This document shows, one piece after another, positions 15,281 through 23,309 of a stretch of 36,334 nt of DNA; within the stretch, counting starts at the first letter, position 1, and each line of letters opens with the position of its first letter. The notes beneath the pieces are model-generated. The model saw only the letters and a list, made by a program, of their open reading frames with translations, was not told the origin of the DNA and made no database searches. Location: assembly GCA_018700895.1 (NCBI GenBank), contig JABIUV010000030.1:1-36334 (forward strand), given 5' to 3'. This DNA is from Bacteroidota bacterium (GTDB lineage Bacteria; Bacteroidota; Bacteroidia; NS11-12g; UBA9320). Both the position numbers and the translations under genes were made by a program.

Positions 15281-17062
15281 TTAAAAACAGTATTTATTCT
15301 CCTTAATCAATGCTTCCGCTACTTGCTTACGAAGCGATATGGTATCCGTCATTGGGTATTTGGTGAATCGCTTCACACCCATATGCATCATCACTAGCAT
15401 ATCATCCTTGGCAAATGCAGCTAAGGCGTGCTTACCGGCTAAGTACGTACGTTCCATAGCATCATTCACATAGCATTTGGTCATGGCTATTTGGTTTATT
15501 GTTGCTTCTTCCCCTTGCTGAGCTATGAGTTTTTCGGTACGTAATACGGTACTTTCGGCGGTAAATACATCTATGGCCATATCCGCAAGATTCATCAGTA
15601 TCTCTTGTTGCTTCTCTAGCTCCATCATATACTTCTGTGCTGCTGCACCTGCTGCCATGAGTATCGCTTTTTTGGCTTGTCGTACGGCCTTTTTTTCTTC
15701 GTATAGTGCACTTCCATCTCCTTCGTCACCAAAGTCTGGAATCTCCATCAACTCTTCCTGTATTTTCATAGCAGGACCCATAAGATCTAGTTCACCTTTC
15801 AATGCTTTTTTCATCAATTGACCTACGGCAAGCATTCTGTTAATCTCGTTGGTGCCCTCAAAAATTCTGTTGATACGTGCATCGCGATACATACTCGCTA
15901 CTGGAAATTCTTCCGAATATCCTGTTCCACCAAAGATCTGTACGGCTTCATCTACTACATAATCCAAAGTTTCTGAACCCAGTATTTTAAGAATAGCACA
16001 TTCTATGCTGTACTCTTCGGCAGCTATGAGTTTTCCTTCTACCTTCGATTTTCCTTCGGCTACGAGTTCTGCTATTTTTTCGGTTATTAATCCTGAAACT
16101 CTGTATGTAGCACTATCAGTAGCATAGGTCTTGATAGCCATTTCAGCTATCTTATGCTGTATAGCTCCAAAACTACTGATGGGCACACCAAACTGGTGAC
16201 GCTCATTGGCATAATTTATCGCTACGTCTATACTTTTCTTACTACCTCCCATTACCATAGCACACAGCTTGTATCTGCCTATGTTGAGCACATTGAAGGC
16301 AATTTTGTGTCCTTTGCCTATCTCACCTAGTAGATTGTCTTTTGGGATACGCACATTGTCCAAAAACACCTGACGGGTACTACTTCCCTTGATACCTAGC
16401 TTTACTTCTTCGTCGCCAAGACTTAGTCCAGGTGTCCCTTTTTCTACCAAAAATCCGGTAAATTTATCGCCATCTACCTGAGCAAATACCGTAAACAAAT
16501 CTGCAAATCCTGCATTGGTAATCCACATTTTAGCTCCGTTTAGCACCCACTCGTCTCCGTCTAATACGGCTTTAGATTTGGCTGCAAGTGCATCACTACC
16601 ACTATCTGGTTCAGTAAGGCAGTACGCAGCTTTTATGGACCCATTGCCTAGTCCTGCTAGGTATTTTTTCTTTTGCTCGTCGGTACCGTAGTATAGGATA
16701 GGTAATGTACCAATACCCATATGGGCAGCGAGTGCCACACTAAAACTTTGGGTTTTCCCCAGCTCTTCGCTGAGCACAGACTCTGTATTGAAATCTACTG
16801 CCATTCCTTCGTACTCCTCTGGTAGAGCAGCTCCTAGTATGCCTAGTTCTGATATTTTCTCCATAAGGTTAGGAATAAGGTCTGGATTCTCAATTTGCTT
16901 ATCTATTTTTTCTCGAAGTGGTTGTACTTCTCTTTCCAAAAAATCACGCGTCATGTCTCTAAACATGCGTTGCTCTTCATTGATTTGCTCTGGAATAAAT
17001 GTGTTTTCTGCTGACTGCTCTTTTACTAAGAACTCGCCTCCTTTTAGGTTGATATTTGACAT
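15281..17062 (-). CDS. fadE: acyl-CoA dehydrogenase with C-terminal helical extension (FadE type)
   Basis: A 593-residue acyl-CoA dehydrogenase, the first step of each beta-oxidation turn. The catalytic core spans about residues 25-420: AAYCLTEPDSGSDALAAKSK, WVLNGAKMWITNAGFADLFT, LGIKGSSTRQVFLDNVRIPK, FGVPISSFGAIQHKIAEMAI, FGGTGYSEEFPVASMYRDAR, and the base Glu in IFEGTNEINRML. About 150 further residues form a helical domain, as in VLCAD-like and Bacillus FadE proteins (Bacillus FadE is also about 594 residues). It is the last gene of the operon, after fadA and the four-helix-bundle gene, and ends at the terminator near 15150. Its start region MSNINLKGGEFLVKEQSAEN is typical of Bacteroidota copies. 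Confidence 0.93.
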   Translation of the reverse strand: MSNINLKGGEFLVKEQSAENTFIPEQINEEQRMFRDMTRDFLEREVQPLREKIDKQIENPDLIPNLMEKISELGILGAALPEEYEGMAVDFNTESVLSEELGKTQSFSVALAAHMGIGTLPILYYGTDEQKKKYLAGLGNGSIKAAYCLTEPDSGSDALAAKSKAVLDGDEWVLNGAKMWITNAGFADLFTVFAQVDGDKFTGFLVEKGTPGLSLGDEEVKLGIKGSSTRQVFLDNVRIPKDNLLGEIGKGHKIAFNVLNIGRYKLCAMVMGGSKKSIDVAINYANERHQFGVPISSFGAIQHKIAEMAIKTYATDSATYRVSGLITEKIAELVAEGKSKVEGKLIAAEEYSIECAILKILGSETLDYVVDEAVQIFGGTGYSEEFPVASMYRDARINRIFEGTNEINRMLAVGQLMKKALKGELDLMGPAMKIQEELMEIPDFGDEGDGSALYEEKKAVRQAKKAILMAAGAAAQKYMMELEKQQEILMNLADMAIDVFTAESTVLRTEKLIAQQGEEATINQIAMTKCYVNDAMERTYLAGKHALAAFAKDDMLVMMHMGVKRFTKYPMTDTISLRKQVAEALIKENKYCF

Positions 17063-17064
17063 TG

Positions 17065-17108
17065 TATAGGATTTAAGATGTATGATATAGGATGTAAGAT
17101 TTAGGACT
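17065..17108. repeat. AT-rich dispersed repeat, copy 1 (fadE / four-helix-bundle junction)
   Basis: TTTAAGATGTATGAT (17072-17086) and TAAGATTTAGGACT (17095-17108) are identical to stretches at 18771-18785 and 18787-18800. The repeat overlaps the end of the four-helix-bundle gene and supplies its stop codon. Confidence 0.75.
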
Positions 17109-17484
17109 GTTTTGATTGATTGTCTAATGTGTTAATGAAACGATAAGCAGAGTTGTCTATCATTACGAGTTGATCGATTAATGTATCTGCTTTTTCTTGT
17201 GATGTAAGGTTTAAGCGAGACGCAACGGTAAGCAATGTAATTACCTCTGCAATGCTGCCTTTGGAAATATAGAGGAACCTAACAAAATCTGCATTAGTAC
17301 CTTTTGCTGAGCCTTCGGCAATGTTTGCAGGAATAGATACACCTGCTCGCTGTATCTGAGAGATTAGACCATACTTTTCATCCGATGGATAGCCAGCTGT
17401 CTCTTTATATAATTCCACTACCAAATCTATGGCATCACTCCATATCTTCAATTTTCTAAAATTATGATTATTCCTATTCTTCAT
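17101..17484 (-). CDS. four-helix-bundle protein (S23 / 23S rRNA intervening-sequence protein family)
   Basis: A 127-residue protein of the TIGR02436 type: FRKLKIWSDAIDLVVELYKE, the hallmark YGLISQIQRAGVSIPANIAE followed by GSAKGTNADFVRFLYISKGS, and a helical tail (EVITLLTVASRLNLTSQEKA). The family was first seen inside intervening sequences of 23S rRNA and includes the Avd accessory protein of retroelements; free copies like this one have no settled function. It interrupts the fadA-fadE order on the same strand and has AT-rich repeats on both sides (17065-17108 and 17511-17570), which suggests it arrived as a small insertion. No reverse transcriptase or rRNA is nearby. Confidence 0.92.
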   Translation of the reverse strand: MKNRNNHNFRKLKIWSDAIDLVVELYKETAGYPSDEKYGLISQIQRAGVSIPANIAEGSAKGTNADFVRFLYISKGSIAEVITLLTVASRLNLTSQEKADTLIDQLVMIDNSAYRFINTLDNQSKQS

Positions 17485-17510
17485 TCTCTATTATGATTTC
17501 TTTAAGTATT

Positions 17511-17570
17511 TATTGATGTAGGATGTAGTTTGCGAACAAAAAGTCCTATACCTTAATCATATATCTTTAT
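17511..17570. repeat. AT-rich dispersed repeat, copies 2 and 2' (four-helix-bundle / fadA junction)
   Basis: TATTGATGTAGGATGTA at 17511-17527 faces an inverted copy at 17541-17570, whose complement reads ATATATGATTAAGG and TATAGGACTT. Related to copies at 17065 and 18771, with more divergence. Confidence 0.6.
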
Positions 17571-17576
17571 AGGTGT

Positions 17577-18758
17577 CTACAGCCGCTCATAAATCGCAGC
17601 AATACCTTGTCCACCGCCGATGCACGCTGTTACCATTCCGTGTTTTTGGTTTCTAAGTTTCATTTCTTCGAGTATTTGTACCGTAAGTTTTGCACCTGTG
17701 CAGCCTAGTGGATGTCCTAAACTAATGGCTCCTCCATTCACGTTTACGATGTCCGGATTGATCTCTAACCCTCTCAATACTGCCAAACTTTGTGAAGCAA
17801 ATGCCTCGTTTAGTTCTATTTGATCGATGTCGTTAAGAGAAAGACCTGCTTTGCTCAATGCTTTGGGTATTGCCTCCATCGGGCCTATGCCCATATAACG
17901 TGGGCTTACCCCTACAGATACTTGACTTACCAGTCTGGCTTTGGGCTCTAGACCGAGGTCTTTTACCATCTGCTCGCTCATTACCAATACAAAACTGGCC
18001 CCATCACTGGTTTGTGAACTGTTGCCCGCAGTTACGCTACCACCATTTTTGAACGCTGGACGAAGTCTGGCCAATGCTTCTATCGTTGTGTCAGCTCTTG
18101 GTCCTTCGTCGGTATCTACTACGTAGCTCGACTTTACTCGTTTATTCGTTTTGGGGTCAAAGTCTACCTGCTCTACCTCAAAAGGCACGATTTGGTTTTT
18201 AAATTTGTTTTCAGCCAAGGCTTTCAGTGCTTTTTGGTGCGAGCCTAGTGCAAATGCGTCTTGATCTTCGCGACTGATATTGTACTTCACAGCTACTTCT
18301 TCTGCTGTAAGTCCCATTCCTATAAAATAGTCTGGATGCTCCGCCGCTATGGTGTAGTTGGGTACGGTCTTATAACCTACCGTAGGCACTAGACTCATAC
18401 TCTCTGTACCGCCTGCTATGATGCAGTCTGCTAAACCTGCTTTTATCTTAGCCACGGCCATAGAGATTGTTTCTATTCCGCTACCGCAATATCTATTTAC
18501 CGATACGCCCGGCACTTCTTGAGGCAACTTACTGCGGACGACTACCCATCTACCCATTTGTAGTCCTTGCTCTGCCTCAGGCACTGCGTTTCCTACTATG
18601 ATGTCTTCTACTACACTTGGGTCAAATCCCGGAGTATTATCTATGATGTGGTCTATTACCGCTGCTCCTAGGTCTACAGGACTGGTAAATCTAAATCCAC
18701 CTCTTCCTGCTTTTCCTACTGCTGTTCTGTATCCGTTAACTATGTATGCTTCTGCCAT
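17577..18758 (-). CDS. fadA: acetyl-CoA C-acyltransferase (3-ketoacyl-CoA thiolase)
   Basis: A 393-residue thiolase, the last step of beta-oxidation, cleaving 3-ketoacyl-CoA with CoA. The nucleophile is Cys91 in SVNRYCGSGIETISMA, the acid/base pair is His349 in GGAISLGHPLGCTGAKL and Cys379 in TACIGGGQGIAAIYERL, and NEAFASQSLAVL is the usual substrate-loop motif. Length equals that of Bacillus FadA (about 391). It lies 94 nt downstream of fadN, the gap holding an inverted AT-rich repeat, and upstream of the four-helix-bundle gene and fadE. Confidence 0.95.
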   Translation of the reverse strand: MAEAYIVNGYRTAVGKAGRGGFRFTSPVDLGAAVIDHIIDNTPGFDPSVVEDIIVGNAVPEAEQGLQMGRWVVVRSKLPQEVPGVSVNRYCGSGIETISMAVAKIKAGLADCIIAGGTESMSLVPTVGYKTVPNYTIAAEHPDYFIGMGLTAEEVAVKYNISREDQDAFALGSHQKALKALAENKFKNQIVPFEVEQVDFDPKTNKRVKSSYVVDTDEGPRADTTIEALARLRPAFKNGGSVTAGNSSQTSDGASFVLVMSEQMVKDLGLEPKARLVSQVSVGVSPRYMGIGPMEAIPKALSKAGLSLNDIDQIELNEAFASQSLAVLRGLEINPDIVNVNGGAISLGHPLGCTGAKLTVQILEEMKLRNQKHGMVTACIGGGQGIAAIYERL

Positions 18759-18770
18759 TTCTTCTAATAA

Positions 18771-18834
18771 TTTAAGATGTATGATTTAAGATTTAGGACT
18801 TATGCTTTATTGATTCTCTTAAATCCTAAATCAT
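18771..18834. repeat. AT-rich dispersed repeat, copies 3 and 3' (fadA / fadN junction), inverted
   Basis: TTTAAGATGTATGATTTAAG and ATTTAGGACT (18771-18800) are followed by an inverted copy at 18817-18834. ATGATTTAAGATTTAGGA (18781-18798) pairs with TCTTAAATCCTAAATCAT with two mismatches. In the transcript this would form a hairpin between fadN and fadA. Confidence 0.75.
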
Positions 18835-18852
18835 GCGTCCTAGGTCAATCTT

Positions 18853-21240
18853 CTAATTTCTCAACGGTTTCCCTGTTTTAAGTATATGTTGTATTCTCTC
18901 CAATGTTTTTCTCTCTCCGAGCAAGCTCAAAAATGCTTCTCGCTCTAAATTTAGCAAGTACTGCTCTGTGACTTTGGTTGGTTGAGTAAGATCTCCTCCC
19001 GCCATTACGTAGGCTAGTTTTCTACCAATGAGCATATCGTGCTCGCTGGCATATGCACTTATACCAAAGGCTTCTACCCCAGAGTAAAGTGCTCCCAATG
19101 CTGTTCTACCCAATACAAGGATATCGTCACGCTGTGGTTTTTGAACATAGCCATTGTTGTGCAACTCTAACACCTTGCGTTTTGCTTCTGACAGTACACG
19201 GTCTCCATTTCCTACTACTTCATCTTTGTCGTGGTGCATTACGCCTATTTCAAACGCCTCGTGTGCAGATGTAGCTACTTTTGCGGTAGCTATAGTCTGA
19301 AAACGCTCGATCAATTTAGGCAACTGGGGATCTCCTGCATAAAAACTATCACTGGTACGGACCACAAATTCTTTGGTACCGCCACCGCCAGGAATAAGTC
19401 CCGCTCCTGCCTCCACAAGCCCAATATAGGTCTCTGCTGAAGCTACTGCGGCATCAGAATGGAGTGTTAATTCGCACCCCCCACCGAGTGTCAAACCACG
19501 TGGTGCCATAACAACAGGAATGCTGCTGTATCTGAGTCGCATTACGGTCTTTTGGAAATATCCAATCACCATATTCAACTCATCAAACTCTTGCTCTATA
19601 GCGAGCATTAGCATCATCGCTAGGTTAGCTCCTGCGGAAAAGTTGGGTGCGTCGTTTCCGATGACCAATCCTTTCCAACCGTCTTTTTCAGCTATGTCTA
19701 TTGCTTTGTTTATGCCTGCAAGTGTTCCACTACCTATCGCATTCATCTTAGAGTGAAACTCCAAACAAAGTACCCCATCACCAATATCGTGGAGCGTAGC
19801 TTCTTTATTTTTGTAAACGGGTTCTGGCGTTCTAAAGTTATCTAGTACTATAAATGTTTCTGTACCAGGTATTACTTCATACTCGCCTTTTGTAATGTTG
19901 TAGTATTTACGCTTTCCGTCTTCTGACTTGTAGAAAGAAGAGTTGCCTTTGGCTTTGAAATCCGTAATCCACTGCGGAATGACATATCCGGCTTTTTCTA
20001 AATTGCTAAGGACTTTATCAAAACCAATTAAATCCCACGTTTCAAACGGACCAACATCCCAACCAAATCCTGCTCGAAGTGCATCATCTATCTGATACAA
20101 TTCATCTGCAATTTCTGGAATTCTATTCGCGGAATATGCTGCTATCGCCGTAATTACATCTTGGTAAAAATCTGCCGCTGCATCTCCGCCGTCGTAGAGT
20201 ATTCCTAGTTTACTGCTTAGTCTATTTGCTTTTCTAGCTTTGCCAATAGAATCATACCGTGCACTTTCCTTTGGCTTGTACTCCATAGTGGCAAGGTCTA
20301 GAGCTTCTATTACTCTATTGCCCTCAGCATCTTTCCCTTTTTTGTAGAATCCTTGCTTGGTCTTATCTCCTAACCAATTGTTCTCCTGCATTTTTTCTAA
20401 GAATGAAGGGATTTCAAACCAATCCTTCATCTCATCTTTCGGGCAATTTTGTCCTACACCGTTGGCTACTTTTACCAAGGTATCTAGTCCTACAAGGTCA
20501 GAGGTACGGAATGTAGCCGACTTTGGTCTACCTGAAACTGGTCCGGTAACGGAGTCTACTGCCTCTATGCTCAAGTTGTGCTTTTGCATCATCTTGAAAA
20601 TTGCCATAATGCTATACACACCTATTCTATTAGCGATAAATGCTGGTGTATCTTTTGCCTTTACGGTTGTTTTCCCAAGGAAAAGGTCTCCATAGTGCAA
20701 GAAGAAATCCACCACTTCTGGTTTGGTTTTCGTTGATGGTATGATCTCTAAAAGCTTGAGGTAACGTGGCGGATTGAAAAAGTGTGTGCCGCAGAAATGT
20801 AAAGCAAAATCTTCACTTCTACCCTGTAGCATCATCTCTATCGGGATACCCGAAGTATTACTAGTAATTAATGTTCCAGGTTTGCGGTATTCTTCTACTT
20901 TATTGAATAGGTCGATCTTGAGGTCTAGACGCTCTATGATTACTTCTATTATCCAATCGCAGTCTTTTATTTTATGAAGGTCATCTTCAAAGTTCCCTGT
21001 TTTTATTCTGTTCGCAAACTTCTTGCTATATATTGGACTTGGGTTGCTTTTTAATGCAGCCTTTAGTGCTCCTGCAGCCACCTGTGCATCCTTCCCTGAC
21101 TTTTTCTCTTCGGAATTAGGGAAGTTCTTGAGATCCAACAAAAGAACATCCAAACCAATATTGGCAAAATGACATGCAATTCGGCTCCCCATTACTCCTG
21201 AGCCTAGTACAGCTACTTTTTTTATATGTCTTGTACTCAT
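18853..21240 (-). CDS. fadN: 3-hydroxyacyl-CoA dehydrogenase / enoyl-CoA hydratase fusion (FadN type)
   Basis: A 795-residue bifunctional enzyme for the hydration and NAD-dependent oxidation steps of beta-oxidation. Order is dehydrogenase first: Rossmann motif VAVLGSGVMGSRIACHFANI, catalytic-type FALHFCGTHFFNPPRYLKLL and TPAFIANRIGVYSIMAIFKM, then two C-terminal HCDH lobes (RAGFGWDVGPFETWDLIGFD). The crotonase domain follows (SAGANLAMMLML, APRGLTLGGGCELTLHSDAA, GLVEAGAGLIPGGGGTKEFV). This order and length match Bacillus FadN (about 789) rather than E. coli FadB, which has hydratase first. The start codon follows the TetR stop codon without a gap, so the regulator and enzyme are translated from one message. 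Confidence 0.95.
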   Translation of the reverse strand: MSTRHIKKVAVLGSGVMGSRIACHFANIGLDVLLLDLKNFPNSEEKKSGKDAQVAAGALKAALKSNPSPIYSKKFANRIKTGNFEDDLHKIKDCDWIIEVIIERLDLKIDLFNKVEEYRKPGTLITSNTSGIPIEMMLQGRSEDFALHFCGTHFFNPPRYLKLLEIIPSTKTKPEVVDFFLHYGDLFLGKTTVKAKDTPAFIANRIGVYSIMAIFKMMQKHNLSIEAVDSVTGPVSGRPKSATFRTSDLVGLDTLVKVANGVGQNCPKDEMKDWFEIPSFLEKMQENNWLGDKTKQGFYKKGKDAEGNRVIEALDLATMEYKPKESARYDSIGKARKANRLSSKLGILYDGGDAAADFYQDVITAIAAYSANRIPEIADELYQIDDALRAGFGWDVGPFETWDLIGFDKVLSNLEKAGYVIPQWITDFKAKGNSSFYKSEDGKRKYYNITKGEYEVIPGTETFIVLDNFRTPEPVYKNKEATLHDIGDGVLCLEFHSKMNAIGSGTLAGINKAIDIAEKDGWKGLVIGNDAPNFSAGANLAMMLMLAIEQEFDELNMVIGYFQKTVMRLRYSSIPVVMAPRGLTLGGGCELTLHSDAAVASAETYIGLVEAGAGLIPGGGGTKEFVVRTSDSFYAGDPQLPKLIERFQTIATAKVATSAHEAFEIGVMHHDKDEVVGNGDRVLSEAKRKVLELHNNGYVQKPQRDDILVLGRTALGALYSGVEAFGISAYASEHDMLIGRKLAYVMAGGDLTQPTKVTEQYLLNLEREAFLSLLGERKTLERIQHILKTGKPLRN

Positions 21241-21825
21241 CTAATTTACTACGTTTTGTGTTTCTAATTTTTTAAATTCAGCAAGCATTTTGCTATTTGT
21301 TCTACTTAAAAATGTGGGATCTTCTAAGAGTTTCATAAGTATCACCGAGCCCTCTATTTCAGCTACCACAATTTCAGCCTTTACCTTTGCTTCTTCCTTA
21401 TCCATTACAGCAGAAAAAATACTGTGCATTGCTTTTAACCATTCAGCAAAAAACTCTTGAATCACCACAGTGAAAGCAGGAACGGTGTTTTTTGTTTCAA
21501 GTCCAATATTTACGAAAAAATCTCCGCCCTCTTCAAACATAAAGACTTCTTCTGCCTTCTTTGCCAATAACGCAAGCCTGTCATAAGCAGAAAGCTTGAC
21601 ATCATAAGCGATGACAAAAATTCTTTTAGTGTAATGCTCCTTTAACGATTGTAGCACTTCTAGCATCAACGCTTCTTTACTTTCTATGTAGTGATAAAAA
21701 CTGCCCTTCAAAAGACCATTTGCAGATGCTAAATCTTGCATGGACGTTCCATTATACCCCTTGGTTTTAAAAACCGAGAGTGAATTTTGGATAAGCGTTT
21801 TTCTATCTAACTTAGGTTTTGCCAC
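21241..21825 (-). CDS. TetR/AcrR-family regulator of the fad operon (GTG start proposed)
   Basis: A 194-residue TetR repressor. The N-terminal HTH reads LIQNSLSVFKTKGYNGTSMQ, DLASANGLLKGSFYHYIESK and EALMLEVLQSL; the C-terminal helical half (FFVNIGLETKNTVPAFTVVI and onwards) is the ligand/dimer domain. An in-frame ATG at 21858 would add 11 residues, but a strong promoter (21840-21869) lies across that stretch, with its -7 element inside it, so translation from GTG at 21825 (V/M-AKPKLDRKTL) fits better. It is the first gene of the operon and directly abuts fadN. By analogy with Bacillus FadR it would release DNA on binding long-chain acyl-CoA; this is inference. Confidence 0.85.
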   Translation of the reverse strand: MAKPKLDRKTLIQNSLSVFKTKGYNGTSMQDLASANGLLKGSFYHYIESKEALMLEVLQSLKEHYTKRIFVIAYDVKLSAYDRLALLAKKAEEVFMFEEGGDFFVNIGLETKNTVPAFTVVIQEFFAEWLKAMHSIFSAVMDKEEAKVKAEIVVAEIEGSVILMKLLEDPTFLSRTNSKMLAEFKKLETQNVVN

Positions 21826-21839
21826 TGTGCTTGTGTGCA

Positions 21840-21869
21840 CAAAGTTACGAAAAAGCATGTCATAAACAA
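21840..21869 (-). promoter_or_regulatory. promoter of the tetR-fadN-fadA-fadE operon
   Basis: On the minus strand TTG (complement of 21867-21869), a 19-nt spacer, and TAACTTTG (complement of 21840-21847): a full match to the Bacteroidota promoter. Its expected start of transcription is about 21833, just before the GTG at 21825. Confidence 0.75.
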
Positions 21870-21878
21870 ACGGTTGGT
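21866..21878. promoter_or_regulatory. candidate TetR operator
   Basis: ACAAACGGTTGGT is an inverted repeat of form ACnAACnGTTnGT, five of six pairs matching around a central G. It overlaps the -33 TTG of the operon promoter, the usual place for autorepression. The target protein is inferred from position only. Confidence 0.5.
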
Positions 21879-21965
21879 AGATTAAAAGTGTGCATTCTTA
21901 CAATCATCAAAATCACAGATCCTTCGCGGCCATTTTAGTAAGTAGTTTTTTTAACGCAACTTCCA

Positions 21966-21973
21966 TACTTTTG
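21966..21973 (+). promoter_or_regulatory. -7 element of metK
   Basis: TACTTTTG, an exact TAnnTTTG match, 22 nt before the metK ATG. The leader is too short for a SAM riboswitch. Confidence 0.55.
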
Positions 21974-21995
21974 CACTCCTTAAAAATTCGAACAT

Positions 21996-23255
21996 ATGGC
22001 ATATTATTTTACATCAGAATCAGTATCAGAAGGACATCCAGATAAGGTAGCAGATCAAATATCTGACGCACTTATAGATCATTTTTTGGCCTTTGACCCA
22101 AGTAGCAAAGTAGCTTGCGAAACACTCGTAACTACTGGACAAGTCGTTCTGGCTGGGGAGGTGAAAAGCAGTACATATCTTGATGTGCAAAAAATAGCTC
22201 GTGAAACCATCAACAAAATAGGTTACACCAAAGGCGAATATATGTTTGACGGGAATTCGTGTGGTGTGCTTAGTGCCATACACGAGCAAAGTCCAGACAT
22301 AAACCAAGGTGTAGAACGCAGCAATCCAGAAGACCAAGGAGCTGGAGACCAAGGCATGATGTTTGGCTATGCAACCAACGAAACGGAAAGCTACATGCCT
22401 CTTCCATTGGAATTGAGCCATATGCTACTCAAAGAGCTAGCTGAGCTCAGAAGGGAAAATAATGAGATAACCTACCTAAGACCAGATAGCAAATCACAAG
22501 TGACCATCAAATATGATGACAACAATAAACCGATTGCTATAGACGCCATTGTAGTATCTACTCAGCACGATGATTTTGACAACGAAGAGGCGATGCTTGC
22601 CAAAATAAAAGCTGATTTAATCAATATTCTAGTACCAAGAGTGAAGAAACTATTGCCTGCTGAGACGCAAGCATTGTTTACAGACGATATAACCTACCAC
22701 GTAAACCCAACAGGCATTTTCGTAATAGGTGGCCCACACGGCGACACAGGTCTTACAGGAAGAAAAATAATAGTAGATACTTACGGAGGTAAAGGTGCTC
22801 ACGGTGGTGGTGCTTTCTCAGGAAAAGACCCGAGTAAAGTAGACCGCAGTGCTGCTTATGCAACACGCCATATCGCAAAAAACCTAGTTGCTGCCGGCAT
22901 ATGTGACGAAGCACTGGTGCAAGTAGCATATGCTATAGGTGTAGCTGAGCCAATGGGTCTATATGTTAATACCTACGGAACGTCTAAAGTAGATAAGACT
23001 GACGGTGAAATTGCCGAGATCCTAATGGGTATGGACAAGTTTGATATGCGTCCTTACTTCATCGAGCAACGCTTCAATTTACGTAGTCCCATATATTCAG
23101 AATCTGCAGCATATGGCCATATGGGTCGTAAGACAGAGACCGTAACCAAAACATTTGTAGATGGTGGCGGAAAGTCGATTACTATAGATGTAAAACTTTT
23201 CCCTTGGGAAGAGCTAAATGGTGTAGCAGACCTAAAAGCCAAATTTGGACTCTAA
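21996..23255 (+). CDS. metK: S-adenosylmethionine synthetase
   Basis: A 419-residue MetK, which makes SAM from methionine and ATP. Motifs: [20 protein letters not shown] (ATP-binding His), [16 protein letters not shown] (adenosine loop), [20 protein letters not shown] (phosphate loop), and [20 protein letters not shown], all intact. Length fits Bacteroidota copies, which are longer than the 384 residues of E. coli by an insertion in the middle (around residues 150-215). glmS follows after 54 nt on the same strand with no strong promoter between, so the two may share a transcript. Confidence 0.97.
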   Translation: MAYYFTSESVSEGHPDKVADQISDALIDHFLAFDPSSKVACETLVTTGQVVLAGEVKSSTYLDVQKIARETINKIGYTKGEYMFDGNSCGVLSAIHEQSPDINQGVERSNPEDQGAGDQGMMFGYATNETESYMPLPLELSHMLLKELAELRRENNEITYLRPDSKSQVTIKYDDNNKPIAIDAIVVSTQHDDFDNEEAMLAKIKADLINILVPRVKKLLPAETQALFTDDITYHVNPTGIFVIGGPHGDTGLTGRKIIVDTYGGKGAHGGGAFSGKDPSKVDRSAAYATRHIAKNLVAAGICDEALVQVAYAIGVAEPMGLYVNTYGTSKVDKTDGEIAEILMGMDKFDMRPYFIEQRFNLRSPIYSESAAYGHMGRKTETVTKTFVDGGGKSITIDVKLFPWEELNGVADLKAKFGL

Positions 23256-23309
23256 AAACTCCCTCCAATTGAAAACGACTAATATTGTAACTTAAAGACA
23301 GAAAAAATT

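Noticed and set aside
17101-17484. Possible diversity-generating retroelement, since Avd belongs to the S23 family
   Set aside because: No reverse transcriptase, template repeat or variable repeat is visible anywhere in the window.
21859-21995. SAM riboswitch upstream of metK
   Set aside because: The -7 element lies 22 nt before the ATG, so no leader of the needed length exists.
23256-23309. glmS ribozyme upstream of glmS
   Set aside because: The gap is only 54 nt and shows none of the ribozyme structure; the type is known mainly from Gram-positive bacteria.
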